The notes beneath the pieces were generated by a model. It worked only from the letters and a program-made list of their open reading frames with translations. It did not search any database and was not told where the DNA came from. Positions 54,280 to 63,527 of a DNA stretch of 64,000 nucleotides are shown here, piece by piece. Source of the stretch: Pseudomonas asuensis (GTDB taxonomy: Bacteria > Pseudomonadota > Gammaproteobacteria > Pseudomonadales > Pseudomonadaceae); NCBI RefSeq assembly GCF_014646755.1, contig NZ_BMNW01000006.1, positions 183,745-247,744 of the forward strand. The letters are read 5' to 3'. Every line of letters begins with the position of its first letter. Position 1 is the first letter of the stretch. Made by a program: the position numbers and the translations under genes.

Positions 54280-54600
54280 ATGCCACAAGCCCTTCGATCC
54301 TACTCGACCCGTACCGCCGAAAAGTTCGTCCTTCGACTGCCTGAAGGCATGCGTGAGCGTATCGCCGAGGTCGCCCGCAACCATCATCGCAGCATGAACT
54401 CCGAAATCATCTCCTATCTTGAGCAAAGTCTTGTACAGGACGGCTTACTGGAAGCTGATCCTGACATGCGAATGGATAGCCCTACCCTAAGCCTGCATGA
54501 ACGCGATCTGCTTCAGCGCTTCCGACAGCTTTCAAGCCGACAGCAGAATGCGCTCATCGCCTTGATTGCCGACGATCTTGAGCCGGTAGGCGAGCACTGA
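54280..54600 (+). CDS. amrZ: AmrZ (AlgZ) ribbon-helix-helix regulator
   Basis: DNA-binding protein of 106 residues. The Arc-type ribbon-helix-helix spans [41 protein letters not shown], and the C-terminal [20 protein letters not shown] with [13 protein letters not shown] is the AmrZ tetramerisation part. AmrZ in Pseudomonas controls alginate, motility, iron uptake and c-di-GMP genes. Near-identity in the [10 protein letters not shown] region to the P. aeruginosa protein (from memory) is one of the best genus clues here. It is a single gene with its own promoter region. Confidence 0.94.
   Translation: MPQALRSYSTRTAEKFVLRLPEGMRERIAEVARNHHRSMNSEIISYLEQSLVQDGLLEADPDMRMDSPTLSLHERDLLQRFRQLSSRQQNALIALIADDLEPVGEH
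54480..54487 (-). other. KOPS-like octamer GGGTAGGG
   Basis: Minus-strand GGGNAGGG match inside amrZ, right of and pointing towards the dif-like site. Confidence 0.5.
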
Positions 54601-55076
54601 GCCCAGTGTTTGCCTCTTAGATCTTCAGCGAGAAGCGCCCCGACTATCCGGGCCATGACTCATCGCGTTCCAGGTAGTATGGAGACGCAGGTAACGATAC
54701 CCGTACAGTCGCACGCATATGAAATAACGATGCCTGGACTGCCAGTTGAACTGACACCAATGCCCGCGCTGGCGGGTTTTGTTCAATGCGGCAAGAGGCT
54801 GTCGGGCTCTTTAATCCATATAGCCTTGTTTACACCTATCTGGCCATGGTTTCGCGGCAGCGGCATCCGTCTGCGAACGCGCACAGCATGGGGTTCCTGG
54901 CTTGTGTAGAGTCCATGATGAAGATCGCTTTTCTCTCCATTGCTTCAGCTCAACGCTCACTCATACAAGCTATGTTACAACCCATTCTTCCCTGATCAGA
55001 ACATCTGCACGCCTCCCGGGGTCGGACCCCAAGGACCGGCCGTAGGCCAGCATGTATCTGGATTAGTGGGACACTT
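54601..55076. other. Intergenic region after amrZ
   Basis: About 475 bases with no convincing gene; a frame at 54610-54909 has an implausible composition. It presumably carries the promoter of the cytochrome oxidase cluster. No clear terminator for amrZ was found. Confidence 0.4.
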
Positions 55077-55565
55077 ATGCCGTTATTAAAGCTGCTGCAT
55101 TTTCTAGGATTGATTGGGTGGTGCGGCAGCCTACTCTATCTACCGGGCCTGCTGATCGCGCAGGGTCGCGATATACACAAGGCCGACCGGCCTTACCGAC
55201 CCGGTACAGGAGACGTTACGTCAGAACTAGATACCCCACTTCCCGCGCTGCAACTGCTGAGGCCTGAGCTGCTCCGTTATGTATTTACATTGATCGCAAC
55301 GCCCTGTGCCCTGGTGGCGATCATCAGCGGGACCGTCCTCTTCATTCGCCATAGCCTGTTTGACCCCTGGTTGATCCTCAAGCTCAGCCTGGTTGCCATC
55401 ATGGTGGTCGGGCACGCGCTATGCGGCGCACTGATACTAAAACTCGACAGTCTCTCTCCTAAAGCTGTACGGACCTGGAGTATGGGTCTGGCAGTCGCTC
55501 TCAGCCTTGCCATCGTGGGCACGCTCTATCTTGTTCTAGCCAAGCCAGGCTGGAGCGGCGCATGA
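55077..55565 (+). CDS. CopD/HemJ-like integral membrane protein
   Basis: Protein of 162 residues with four predicted membrane helices: residues 3-25 (KLLHFLGLIGWCGSLLYLPGL), 70-90, 100-120 and 135-155. The His in LLHFLG and in FIRHSLFDPWLILKLSLV are placed like the haem-contacting residues of HemJ/CopD-type membrane proteins. It belongs to the cytochrome oxidase neighbourhood and may help haem or copper supply, although a DUF2231 gene on the opposite strand lies between it and ctaC. The exact family is uncertain. Confidence 0.65.
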   Translation: MPLLKLLHFLGLIGWCGSLLYLPGLLIAQGRDIHKADRPYRPGTGDVTSELDTPLPALQLLRPELLRYVFTLIATPCALVAIISGTVLFIRHSLFDPWLILKLSLVAIMVVGHALCGALILKLDSLSPKAVRTWSMGLAVALSLAIVGTLYLVLAKPGWSGA

Positions 55566-55573
55566 CGAACCGA

Positions 55574-56029
55574 TCAACTCTCCACATCAACGCCCACCGC
55601 ATGCTCATAAACCAGACGACCACCCAGGTAGCTCGCCAGAGAAATCAACACAGCCGTGACGCCAGTCAGGTAAAAGCTCCAGAGCACCAGCTCTTCGCTT
55701 CCCTGATACCGAACCATCCAATTAAGCGAAGCCAGCGACAGCATCATCACGGCCAGAATTGCATGGCACCAGGCCGTGATACGGCGGCGGATATCAGCCA
55801 CAGTAGTGATATCGATCAGCCCGGCGATACTTGCTATCCAGCCACCGGCAGCACCCACACCCGCCAGCCACAGTCCGGCCCGTGCCCAGAACTCATCGCC
55901 TGTCCACCAGTAGCCGAAGTCAGCGCCAACCAGTGCAATAAGCGCCGCCACCGGGAAGTGAATCAGCATCGGGTGAATCGGGTGGCCAGCCACAGCGGCA
56001 CGGCTTTCAATGTTCTCGGTTACAGGCAT
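55574..56029 (-). CDS. DUF2231 membrane protein
   Basis: Membrane protein of 151 residues with four helices. The family marker GHPIHPMLIHFPVAALIALVG lies near residue 16, followed by DFGYWWTGDEFWARAGLWLAG. The two His of HPIHPMLIHF suggest haem or metal contact, and the family often accompanies respiratory genes. The ATG at 56029 has GGAG eight bases upstream. It is inserted on the opposite strand inside the oxidase cluster, converging with the CopD-like gene and diverging from ctaC. Confidence 0.88.
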   Translation of the reverse strand: MPVTENIESRAAVAGHPIHPMLIHFPVAALIALVGADFGYWWTGDEFWARAGLWLAGVGAAGGWIASIAGLIDITTVADIRRRITAWCHAILAVMMLSLASLNWMVRYQGSEELVLWSFYLTGVTAVLISLASYLGGRLVYEHAVGVDVES

Positions 56030-56056
56030 GCAAAGATCTCCGGTCAATGGCAGACC

Positions 56057-57058
56057 CTTAAATGGACCGCGTGGGGATGTACAGTTCCCTTAGTAAGCGG
56101 CTGTAGCGGCCCGCAATCCATGCTTGACCCCTATGGGCCGGCGGCTGAGGCCGTGGCCTGGACATGGTGGGCCATGTTTGGCTTTTCTGCTGTAGTGCTG
56201 GTGGGGGTTGTGGCGCTTTGGCTGATCGGGATGCGGCGGTCACCGGCAGCGATACCGGAAGAAAAAGCGGCGATCTATAACCGCCGCTGGATTGTCTGGG
56301 GAGGCATCGTGCTGCCCTGCGTCAGCATCGTATTGCTGCTTAGCTTTGGTATTCCTCAGGGCAAGCGCATGTTGCCCCTGCCAGTGGAAGGCGAACAGCC
56401 TCTCAAGGTTGAAGTCATTGGCCATCAATGGTGGTGGGAGGTGCGCTACCCCGAAAGCGGTGTGGTAACCGCCAACCAGATGAACCTTCCAGCGGGCCGC
56501 CCATTAGATATCCATGTTACGAGTGCAGACGTTATTCACTCGTTCTGGATTCCGCGCCTCGGTGGCAAGATCGACATGATTCCTGGCCGTACAAATGTCA
56601 TCCGGCTGGAGGCCGACCGGCCTGCAACCCATCGGGGGCAATGCAGTGAGTTTTGCGGCATGCAGCATACCCACATGATTCTCTACAGCGAGGTCCAGAC
56701 GGCGGAAGATTTTGCAGACTGGATTAGGGCGAGACAGCAATGGCAAGCGCCAGAACCAGATGCCACAACCAGAGACCTGTTCCAGCGCGAATGCGCTGCC
56801 TGCCATCAGGTTAGCAGCCTTAAAGGGTCACCTGTGCAGACTACTGATGAAACGCTTCTGATCGGCCCGGACTTGGGTGATGTGGCCAGCCGGAGCCATT
56901 TAGGAGCCGGCGTGCTTAGAAACGAGGCCGGAGCCATTCGACGCTGGCTTTCAGAACATCAGCGTCTAAAACCGGAAAATCGCATGCCATCGCTCGACCA
57001 TCTAGAGGATAGAGAGCTTGATGTACTCGCCGACTGGCTGGAGACGCTGACCCCATGA
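56057..57058 (+). CDS. ctaC: Cytochrome c oxidase subunit II with C-terminal cytochrome c domain (caa3 type)
   Basis: Lipoprotein subunit of about 333 residues. After a lipobox (LVSGCSGP) come two membrane helices, then the CuA domain with HQWWWEVRYP, ADVIHSFWIPRLGGKIDMIPG and the CuA ligands GQCSEFCGMQHTHM, then a cytochrome c domain with the haem motif CAACH and the axial Met in ENRMPS. The start is not resolved: a frame-correct signal peptide KWTAWGCTVPLVSGC begins right after a CTT codon at 56057, where an ATG would be expected. The only canonical starts nearby are GTG at 55982 and ATG at 56120, the latter losing the lipobox. The end overlaps ctaD by four bases. Confidence 0.85.
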   Translation, partial: LKWTAWGCTVPLVSGCSGPQSMLDPYGPAAEAVAWTWWAMFGFSAVVLVGVVALWLIGMRRSPAAIPEEKAAIYNRRWIVWGGIVLPCVSIVLLLSFGIPQGKRMLPLPVEGEQPLKVEVIGHQWWWEVRYPESGVVTANQMNLPAGRPLDIHVTSADVIHSFWIPRLGGKIDMIPGRTNVIRLEADRPATHRGQCSEFCGMQHTHMILYSEVQTAEDFADWIRARQQWQAPEPDATTRDLFQRECAACHQVSSLKGSPVQTTDETLLIGPDLGDVASRSHLGAGVLRNEAGAIRRWLSEHQRLKPENRMPSLDHLEDRELDVLADWLETLTP

Positions 57059-59589
57059 CCGACATCACTGCCAACCCACAAAGCGATCAGGCCGAACAGG
57101 ATCGCCTTCACCAGGATCTGGACGAGATCTGGGGTAATCCTCGAGGCTGGCGCGCCTTGAGTATTGTTAATCACACCACCATTGGCGTGCGCTTTCTAGT
57201 CACCGGATTGTTTTTCTTCGTGATCGGTCTGTTGCTGGCTATGTTGATTCGCACCCAGCTGGCTATTCCGGGCAATACCTTCCTGGGACCGGATGAATAC
57301 AACCAGGTCTTCACCATGCATGGAACGGTCATGATGTTCCTGTTTGCCGTGCCGATTCTGGAAGGCCTCGCCATCTATCTGTTACCCAAAATGCTGGGCG
57401 CACGAGACATGCTGTTTCCACGCCTGTCAGCCCTTGGATATTGGAGTTATCTGTTTGGCGGGTTGATCCTGCTATCAAGCCTTTTGCTCGATGTTGCCCC
57501 GAATGCTGGCTGGTTCATGTACACGCCGCTGTCGGACCGCGTGTACTCCCCGGGGCTCAACTCGGATTTTTGGCTGATCGGGATTACCTTTGTTGAGATT
57601 TCCGCCATTTCGGCAGGCGTTGAAATTGTCGTATCCATTCTGAGGGCTCGGGCACCCGGCATGGGACTACACCAGATGCCGGTCTTTGCTTGGTACATGC
57701 TCGTAGTGGCTATGATGATTCTCATTGGCTTCCCACCCATGATTCTGGCGAGCCTGATGCTGGAAATTTCCCGCGCTGCCGACTTGCCGTTCTTTGATGT
57801 AGCCCGCGGAGGCGACCCTATCCTGTGGCAGCATCTCTTCTGGCTGTTTGGCCACCCGGAGGTATACATCATTTTCCTGCCGGCAGCCGGGATCGTCTCA
57901 ACTATTCTTCCGGTGTTCTGTGGCCGCCCGCTGGTGGGCTACCGCTGGGTTGTATTAGGAGTACTGACCACGGGTTTCATCAGTTTCGGGCTGTGGGTGC
58001 ACCACATGTTCACTATCGGCATCCCGCAGCTGGCCCAGCTGTTCTTTTCGGCAGCCAGCATGTTAGTCGCGGTGCCAACAGGCATTCAGGTATTTTCCTG
58101 GATTGCCACGTTATGGCTGGGCAAACCCCGGTTCGAATTGCCCATGCTTTGGCTGGTAGGATTTATCGTCATCTTTGTCGCAGGCGGGTTGACCGGCGTG
58201 ATGCTGTCGCTCGTCCCCTTCGACTGGCAGGTGCATGACACCTATTTTGTCGTAGCCCACTTCCATTATGTACTGGTGGGCGGCATGTTTTTCCCGCTCA
58301 TGGCTGGTATCTACTACTGGCTTCCCCACTTCTCAGGCCGCATGCCCTCAATGACCTTGGGGCGATGGGGGTTCTGGCTGACTTTTATTGGCTTTAACCT
58401 GACGTTTCTGATCATGCATTGGACAGGACTGATGGGTATGCCGCGCCGTGTCTATACTTATGAAAGCGGCCTGGGTTGGGATCTACCAAACCTGATCTCT
58501 TCTATTGGCGGCTTCATCATGGCCTTTGGGGTAGCGACCTTCCTGCTCGACTTGTTCCTGCACTTTCGCTTTGGCGAAAAGGCAGGCGAGAATCCGTGGA
58601 AAGCCGACACTCTGGAGTGGGCGACTCAATTGCCGCCTACGGCTTATAACTTTGTCAGCCTGCCAGATGTGACCACCCGACACCCGCTGTGGGATCAGCC
58701 CCATCTACCCAAAGCCATCGCCAACGGTGAATATGGCCTCTCCGTCAGTGGCCACGGACGCCGTGAAACGTGGGGCGTCGATCCGGTGACGGGCCGTATC
58801 CGCCATATAATTCACCTGCCCGGTAATTCGATGTGGCCCTTTGTGCTGTCAGCACTACTGGCCGTGGTGTGTATTTGCCTGCTGGTCAGTGCCTACACGC
58901 TGGCAGGTTTGGGCACCATGGCTGCGCTCGTCGTTTGCCTGCGTTGGAGCTGGGAGAACGGTGCTCACCCTAAAGCCGCTCCTGATGCACACACCAAACC
59001 CGACGAGCCACCTTTACACTCTCGCACCTTCGACGGGCCAGGCCTCTGGGGAATGGGTACCACGCTGATCTCCAATGGCTCCCTGTACCTCTCACTGCTG
59101 TTCGGCTGGTTCTACCTCTGGAGCGTATCGCCCAACTGGCAGATTCCAGCGCAAAACCCACTCAACCATGGATTTATGCTGGCCGCCCTCTTACCAGCAC
59201 TTGCCACTACCGTTTGGTTACGCCGTGTTGTACGTCAGTTAAAGCAAAAGAACATCTCGCGTCTGGGCCTTCATTTATGGAGCATTACGGTGCTCGGCCT
59301 TCTGCATACTTTGCTGCTTGTAATGCTGATATTTGAGGCGCCGCTAAAACCAACTGAAACGACTCACGATGCGGTATTACTGGTCATGCTCGGTTATAGC
59401 CTGCTGCATGCAGTGGTAGGCGTATTGGCGGCTGGGTTGCAAGCCTTGCGCGTACACTGGGGGTATGTGGGTATTTCTGCGCCCTATGAGCCCAAGATCG
59501 TATTGCAGTGGTGGGTCTATACCACAACAGTATTCGTCATTACCTATACCGCTACGGTCCTGTTTCCCCTCACCTGGAAACCCTACTAA
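57055..59589 (+). CDS. ctaD: Fused cytochrome c oxidase subunits I and III
   Basis: Membrane protein of 844 residues in which a haem-copper oxidase subunit I (about 1-600) continues into a subunit III domain (about 640-844). Subunit I shows TMHGTVMMFLFAVP with a low-spin haem His, the CuB His-Tyr pair in FGHPEVYIIFLPAAG, VHHMFTIGIP, and the haem ligands in DTYFVVAHFHYVLVGG. The C-terminal part (GLWGMGTTLISNGSLYLSLLFGW, then LHAVVGVLAAGLQALR) fits subunit III. It oxidises cytochrome c and pumps protons. Fusion of CtaD with CtaE is known in caa3-type oxidases such as those of Thermus and some proteobacteria. It is coupled to ctaC. Confidence 0.93.
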   Translation: MTDITANPQSDQAEQDRLHQDLDEIWGNPRGWRALSIVNHTTIGVRFLVTGLFFFVIGLLLAMLIRTQLAIPGNTFLGPDEYNQVFTMHGTVMMFLFAVPILEGLAIYLLPKMLGARDMLFPRLSALGYWSYLFGGLILLSSLLLDVAPNAGWFMYTPLSDRVYSPGLNSDFWLIGITFVEISAISAGVEIVVSILRARAPGMGLHQMPVFAWYMLVVAMMILIGFPPMILASLMLEISRAADLPFFDVARGGDPILWQHLFWLFGHPEVYIIFLPAAGIVSTILPVFCGRPLVGYRWVVLGVLTTGFISFGLWVHHMFTIGIPQLAQLFFSAASMLVAVPTGIQVFSWIATLWLGKPRFELPMLWLVGFIVIFVAGGLTGVMLSLVPFDWQVHDTYFVVAHFHYVLVGGMFFPLMAGIYYWLPHFSGRMPSMTLGRWGFWLTFIGFNLTFLIMHWTGLMGMPRRVYTYESGLGWDLPNLISSIGGFIMAFGVATFLLDLFLHFRFGEKAGENPWKADTLEWATQLPPTAYNFVSLPDVTTRHPLWDQPHLPKAIANGEYGLSVSGHGRRETWGVDPVTGRIRHIIHLPGNSMWPFVLSALLAVVCICLLVSAYTLAGLGTMAALVVCLRWSWENGAHPKAAPDAHTKPDEPPLHSRTFDGPGLWGMGTTLISNGSLYLSLLFGWFYLWSVSPNWQIPAQNPLNHGFMLAALLPALATTVWLRRVVRQLKQKNISRLGLHLWSITVLGLLHTLLLVMLIFEAPLKPTETTHDAVLLVMLGYSLLHAVVGVLAAGLQALRVHWGYVGISAPYEPKIVLQWWVYTTTVFVITYTATVLFPLTWKPY

Positions 59590-59936
59590 TGCGCCCAGCT
59601 CACCCTTTGCAATTGATTGCAGGCCTTGCCGTCTGGAGTCTCTGGTTCATCGCCATCTACGGTGGGCTTTCGGTAGCCTGCCAGATAGCACCACCCGAGG
59701 CCGAGGCCGGTGCGCTCAACCGTTTAAACCTGATGCTGGGTTTGCTTACGCTCGCTACCCTGGCTTTTCTACTATGGAATGCACGGCGCTGTTGGCAAGC
59801 GATTAACCAAGGTGATTCCGAGGAAGCGCGCCGGCAGCGTTTTCTGGCGACACTCGGCGCTGGGCTGCATCTGGTTGGGGCTATCGCCACACTGTTCGTA
59901 GGGATTCCGATTCTGGTGATGCCACCATGCTTGTAG
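59589..59936 (+). CDS. Small membrane protein of the oxidase operon
   Basis: Protein of 115 residues with three predicted membrane helices (about 8-28, 45-65 and 88-110). Its ATG shares one base with the ctaD stop, so it is translationally coupled. It resembles small hypothetical proteins commonly found between the fused oxidase subunit and ctaG, perhaps a subunit IV-like or assembly component, but I do not recognise a named family. Confidence 0.75.
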   Translation: MRPAHPLQLIAGLAVWSLWFIAIYGGLSVACQIAPPEAEAGALNRLNLMLGLLTLATLAFLLWNARRCWQAINQGDSEEARRQRFLATLGAGLHLVGAIATLFVGIPILVMPPCL

Positions 59937-60730
59937 GCTTGGTACTACTGCTGGGCTTCGCACCCGCCGCATACGGGCATGGGCTTCTGGATGGTCATTT
60001 GGCTGAACGCTTGCCGATCTGGGGCTGCGCTATTCTGCTGGCGGCCATGTGGGGGCTTTATCTACTGGGACAGCGCAAAGTGACGCCTCACCGCGGCGAG
60101 GCATTGTGGTTTCATACAGGCATGATCATTGCCGCCCTGGCAACATTCGGCCCGTTTGATGGCTGGGCGGAAACCAGTACAGCCATGCATATGGTCCAGC
60201 ATATGTTGTATATGGTTATTGTCGCGCCTCTGTGGGCATTGGCCAGGCCACTGCCTCAATGGCAGGCAGCCATGCAGGGTCGTGGCCGTGGCCTTTGGCA
60301 CCCTATTCTGAAAGCAGGCCGCTATCCGACGGCTGCTGCCTTACTCCATGCGCTGGCTATCTGGGGCTGGCATGCACCCAAACCCTATCAGCTTGCTCTG
60401 GATAACCTCTGGTGGCATGTAACCGAGCATATCTGCTTTTTATTTACCGGCTGGCTACTCTGGTGGTCTTGCCTGCGAGCCAGTCATGCACGCGTCCCTC
60501 AGGCGTTGCTGGCACTACTCCTGACACTCATGCATACCGGCCTGTTGGGCGCACTTTTGACCTTCAGCACACAAACGCTGTATCACGAATCAGGTGAGCT
60601 GGCTGACCAGCAGTTGGCTGGGCTTATCATGTGGGTGCCCGGCAGTCTGGCCTATATGCTGGGTCTGGGCTGGATTGCCTGGCGGTGGATCAATCGCCAA
60701 TGGCGCCGAGCAACGGAACGGGTGGCATAA
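59927..60730 (+). CDS. ctaG: Cytochrome c oxidase assembly factor CtaG (caa3 type)
   Basis: Polytopic protein of 267 residues of the caa3_CtaG family. Conserved His-rich stretches STAMHMVQHMLYMVIVAPLWALA, WHVTEHICFLFTGWLLWW and LYHESGELADQQLAGLIMWVPG probably contact copper or haem. It is not the Cox11-type CtaG. It is needed for caa3 oxidase assembly in Bacillus. The start overlaps the preceding gene by ten bases, making it the last gene of the oxidase operon. An inverted repeat follows at 60729-60759. Confidence 0.9.
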   Translation: MLVGLVLLLGFAPAAYGHGLLDGHLAERLPIWGCAILLAAMWGLYLLGQRKVTPHRGEALWFHTGMIIAALATFGPFDGWAETSTAMHMVQHMLYMVIVAPLWALARPLPQWQAAMQGRGRGLWHPILKAGRYPTAAALLHALAIWGWHAPKPYQLALDNLWWHVTEHICFLFTGWLLWWSCLRASHARVPQALLALLLTLMHTGLLGALLTFSTQTLYHESGELADQQLAGLIMWVPGSLAYMLGLGWIAWRWINRQWRRATERVA

Positions 60731-60759
60731 GGACCTGCCGCAAATATTGACAGGTCCTT
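60729..60759. terminator. Hairpin between ctaG and the lipase gene
   Basis: AAGGACCTG / CAGGTCCTT with a 13-base loop between convergent genes; the T-tract is short. Confidence 0.55.
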
Positions 60760-60765
60760 GTAGAC

Positions 60766-61779
60766 TTACGGCAATGCGAACACGTACGGAATACCACTTG
60801 TTTCCTGGTCCGTATTGACAATATTGGCATGGTAGTCACGTGCCAGTTGCTGCAGACGTTGCCGACCGGCCTGAACATTGACGGGTGTGCCGCCTGGCGC
60901 TTCATCATTAATGGAAAGCAGCATGTTTTTACGGTGATAGCCGTCTACTACGCTCTTCGCTACAGTACCGCCATCCAGACGCCCTGCCTGAATGTCCAGA
61001 ATGACATTCCAGCCAATGTCGTTACCAAAGTAACTGGTACGTGTGTCCTGATCCTTGATGATCAACGCCGGAAATGCCAGACGAGCCAGCCCTTGGGACA
61101 GCGCACGCGCATACTCGCGAGGGGCTGAGTCGGAGACGGTGCCCGGTACGATCATGAACATGATTTTACCTTTCAGATCGTTAAGGCTTGGCCAGCCTTT
61201 ATCGGCTACGACCCGCTCAAGTGTCGGTGTCGTAGCCGTACAGGCGCCCTTCCCACAGCGCAAATCCAGAGGTGTAAAAATATCCCGCTCCGGGATACGC
61301 GCATTGGCACCGCCATTACGTATATCCGCAATCAGATTGTCGAAGGCCTGTGGTGAGTTACCCAGAAAGAACCCACCCTTGAGCTCGAATTTAACCAGCA
61401 GCAGCGGATGGTTGGGATTCTGACGGTGATAGGCTGCGATTGTGTCAATGCAGGATCGCAGGTCCTGATTACGATCACTCCCGACAACCCCGCTCTTGGG
61501 ACAGTTATTGTCATTACCTACCGGATTGCTGTGAGAGACGTACCACTTATCGAGCTGAGCCCAGACATCGATTTCTATCATTCGCACGTAGCTGAACGCA
61601 TCGGCTAGCGAATTAAAGGTGTCTTTTTTCTCGTACGTGTTATGCGATCCAGGTAACTGCACCTTTTGTAACGGCAATGAATCCTCACTATCAGCGGCGT
61701 GGACACTGGCGTTCAATAGCGTCAGGCCAAAACCACAGGCCAGCAGAGTACGGCGAAACGAAGCGATCGTCATCGACAT
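60766..61779 (-). CDS. Secreted Ca2+-dependent PI-PLC-like phosphodiesterase
   Basis: Protein of 337 residues with a signal peptide (RRTLLACGFGLTLLNASVHA). The TIM-barrel PI-PLC motifs are LPGSHNTYEKKDTFNSLADA with the first catalytic His, MIEIDVWAQLDKWYVSHSNP with Glu and Asp metal ligands and the second His, and LLLVKFELKG. It falls in the bacterial Ca2+-dependent phosphoinositide phospholipase group, secreted to periplasm or medium. The physiological lipid is unknown. AAGGAA is seven bases before the ATG. It converges with the oxidase operon. Confidence 0.85.
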   Translation of the reverse strand: MSMTIASFRRTLLACGFGLTLLNASVHAADSEDSLPLQKVQLPGSHNTYEKKDTFNSLADAFSYVRMIEIDVWAQLDKWYVSHSNPVGNDNNCPKSGVVGSDRNQDLRSCIDTIAAYHRQNPNHPLLLVKFELKGGFFLGNSPQAFDNLIADIRNGGANARIPERDIFTPLDLRCGKGACTATTPTLERVVADKGWPSLNDLKGKIMFMIVPGTVSDSAPREYARALSQGLARLAFPALIIKDQDTRTSYFGNDIGWNVILDIQAGRLDGGTVAKSVVDGYHRKNMLLSINDEAPGGTPVNVQAGRQRLQQLARDYHANIVNTDQETSGIPYVFALP

Positions 61780-62038
61780 GTGGGTTTCCTTGTAAACCGA
61801 TAGGGTTGCCCCTGGATCTGCACTGACACCGATCTTTATAGCGGCGCAACTACCTGCAAGGCCTCAAGAGCGGAGCCGAGTATAGAAAGTGCTTTTTACA
61901 GGGAGATGGCTTAACCGTGACGCGATGACTTCAGTAAGGCTGAGTTCGGCTGAGACGTATGAGATCAGAATATGATAAGCCAAGCCTCCAGCAGCTCACT
62001 ATGCTTGGTTTATAACCGAAATACCTCAAGGAGAAGCT

Positions 62039-62818
62039 ATGCCACGCTTTGCTGCAAATATAAGCATGTTGTATCCCGAACATGACTTTCTCGACCGCTT
62101 CGCCGCTGCTGCAGCTGATGGCTTCAAGGCTGTCGAGTACCTGTTCCCGTACGACTACAGCCCACACGAGCTCAAGACTCGACTTGATGATAATGGACTT
62201 GTCCAAGTCCTGTTCAATGCTCCACCTGGAGACTGGGCCTCCGGCGAGCGTGGTATCGCGTCCTTGCCTAACCGACAGGCTGAATTTCGTAACAGCATTG
62301 CCCGTGCACTGGAATATGCCACGGTATTAGGTAATGACCGCTTTCATGTCATGGCTGGTTTACTTCCTGCACACGCAGATCGCGCAACACACCGTGAAAT
62401 CTATCTGGCAAACCTTGCCTACGCATCCCAAGAGGCAGCCAGAGCAGGGCTGACAGTTGTGATAGAGCCCATTAATACACGCGATATGCCAGGTTTCTTT
62501 CTTAATCGTCAGGATGAGGCACAGTCAATCTGTGAAGAAATAGGTGCTCCCAACCTAAAGGTCCAGTTTGACTGTTACCACTGCCAGATCGTAGAAGGCG
62601 ATATCGCTGCGAAGCTTCGTCGCGACATGCATAGAATTGGCCATATACAAATCGCTGGCGTGCCGGATCGCCATGAGCCAGACGAGGGTGAAGTCAATTA
62701 TCCCTACCTGTTCAAGCTAATTGATGAATTGGGATACGAGGGTTGGGTTGGTTGCGAATATCGTCCCCGCGCCAATACCTCCGATGGCCTGGTATGGATG
62801 CATGGCTTGAGGGTTTAA
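62039..62818 (+). CDS. hyi: Hydroxypyruvate isomerase family enzyme (Hyi/OtnI)
   Basis: TIM-barrel sugar-phosphate-isomerase-like protein of 259 residues that interconverts hydroxypyruvate and tartronate semialdehyde, or 2-oxo-tetronate compounds in the OtnI subgroup. Characteristic segments are [60 protein letters not shown] and [10 protein letters not shown]. The metal-binding Glu (VIEPIN), Asp (QFDCYH) and Glu (GCEYRP) are intact. AAGGAGA precedes the ATG. No gcl, glxR or glyoxylate genes adjoin, so the physiological substrate is uncertain. Confidence 0.88.
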   Translation: MPRFAANISMLYPEHDFLDRFAAAAADGFKAVEYLFPYDYSPHELKTRLDDNGLVQVLFNAPPGDWASGERGIASLPNRQAEFRNSIARALEYATVLGNDRFHVMAGLLPAHADRATHREIYLANLAYASQEAARAGLTVVIEPINTRDMPGFFLNRQDEAQSICEEIGAPNLKVQFDCYHCQIVEGDIAAKLRRDMHRIGHIQIAGVPDRHEPDEGEVNYPYLFKLIDELGYEGWVGCEYRPRANTSDGLVWMHGLRV

Positions 62819-63035
62819 GTCGAGGCACTTACGCCTGTTGCCTCGCCTCATGCGCACGCCCGGACTACTAAAGGTTACTTGCGTTCATACCGATCCTTTG
62901 GTTTTAGACACACCTCTCAGCCGCTCTAGAACCTACTCTACCGCTCGTAAATTTCTCTGAACTAACGCTTTTCTGCTTACTCAACTTCTACGAATGGCAT
63001 GAAAACATCGAGCGCAATCAACAGCAGGATAGACG

Positions 63036-63464
63036 ATGAGTAACAAGCAGTCTGATGGGCAAGTGACCGAAACGATACCCGTCGTGGAAGAACACGCTGT
63101 CTTGCATAAAGAGACTGTTGAGTCCGGCCGTGTCCGGATCAATAAAACCGTCGAATCCAAGGACTACACCGTTTCCGATACCTTGCGTTATGAGGAAACG
63201 GTTATTGAGCGGGTAAAATACGATACCCCCGTGGACCCTGCAAACCTTCCGCAGGTAAGACAGGACGGTGACATCACCATTATTCCTGTTTTCGAAGAGG
63301 TGTTGGTTGTTGAAAAGCGGCTCATGTTAAAGGAAGAACTTCATGTCCAACGCGTCACTCGTGAATCACACCGTACGGTGCCTGTCACATTGAAACGCGA
63401 AAACGTGACTGTGGAACGCAGCCACCCTCACCCGGATTCAGACGATTCCGGTCCCGCGCGGTAA
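63036..63464 (+). CDS. DUF2382 (YsnF/AvaK-type) stress protein
   Basis: Protein of 142 residues almost wholly made of one DUF2382 domain: TETIPVVEEHAVLHKETVESG, VRINKTVESKDYTVSDTLRYE, then VVEKRLMLKEELHVQRVTRE. The two beta-rich halves contain the repeated VEE/ VVEKR elements. The family is associated with general stress response and occurs near PRC-barrel or YflT proteins. A gene of the latter kind follows 63 bases downstream in the same direction. AGGAT is near the ATG. Confidence 0.87.
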   Translation: MSNKQSDGQVTETIPVVEEHAVLHKETVESGRVRINKTVESKDYTVSDTLRYEETVIERVKYDTPVDPANLPQVRQDGDITIIPVFEEVLVVEKRLMLKEELHVQRVTRESHRTVPVTLKRENVTVERSHPHPDSDDSGPAR

Positions 63465-63527
63465 ACGCAGTCTGCACCGCCCAATCGAATCGCAGCGCAG
63501 CTGCCGAAGAGAACGAAAGGTGAACTT

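Noticed and set aside
54610-54909. A 99-codon frame after amrZ
   Set aside because: Composition and lack of start signal suggest a chance frame.
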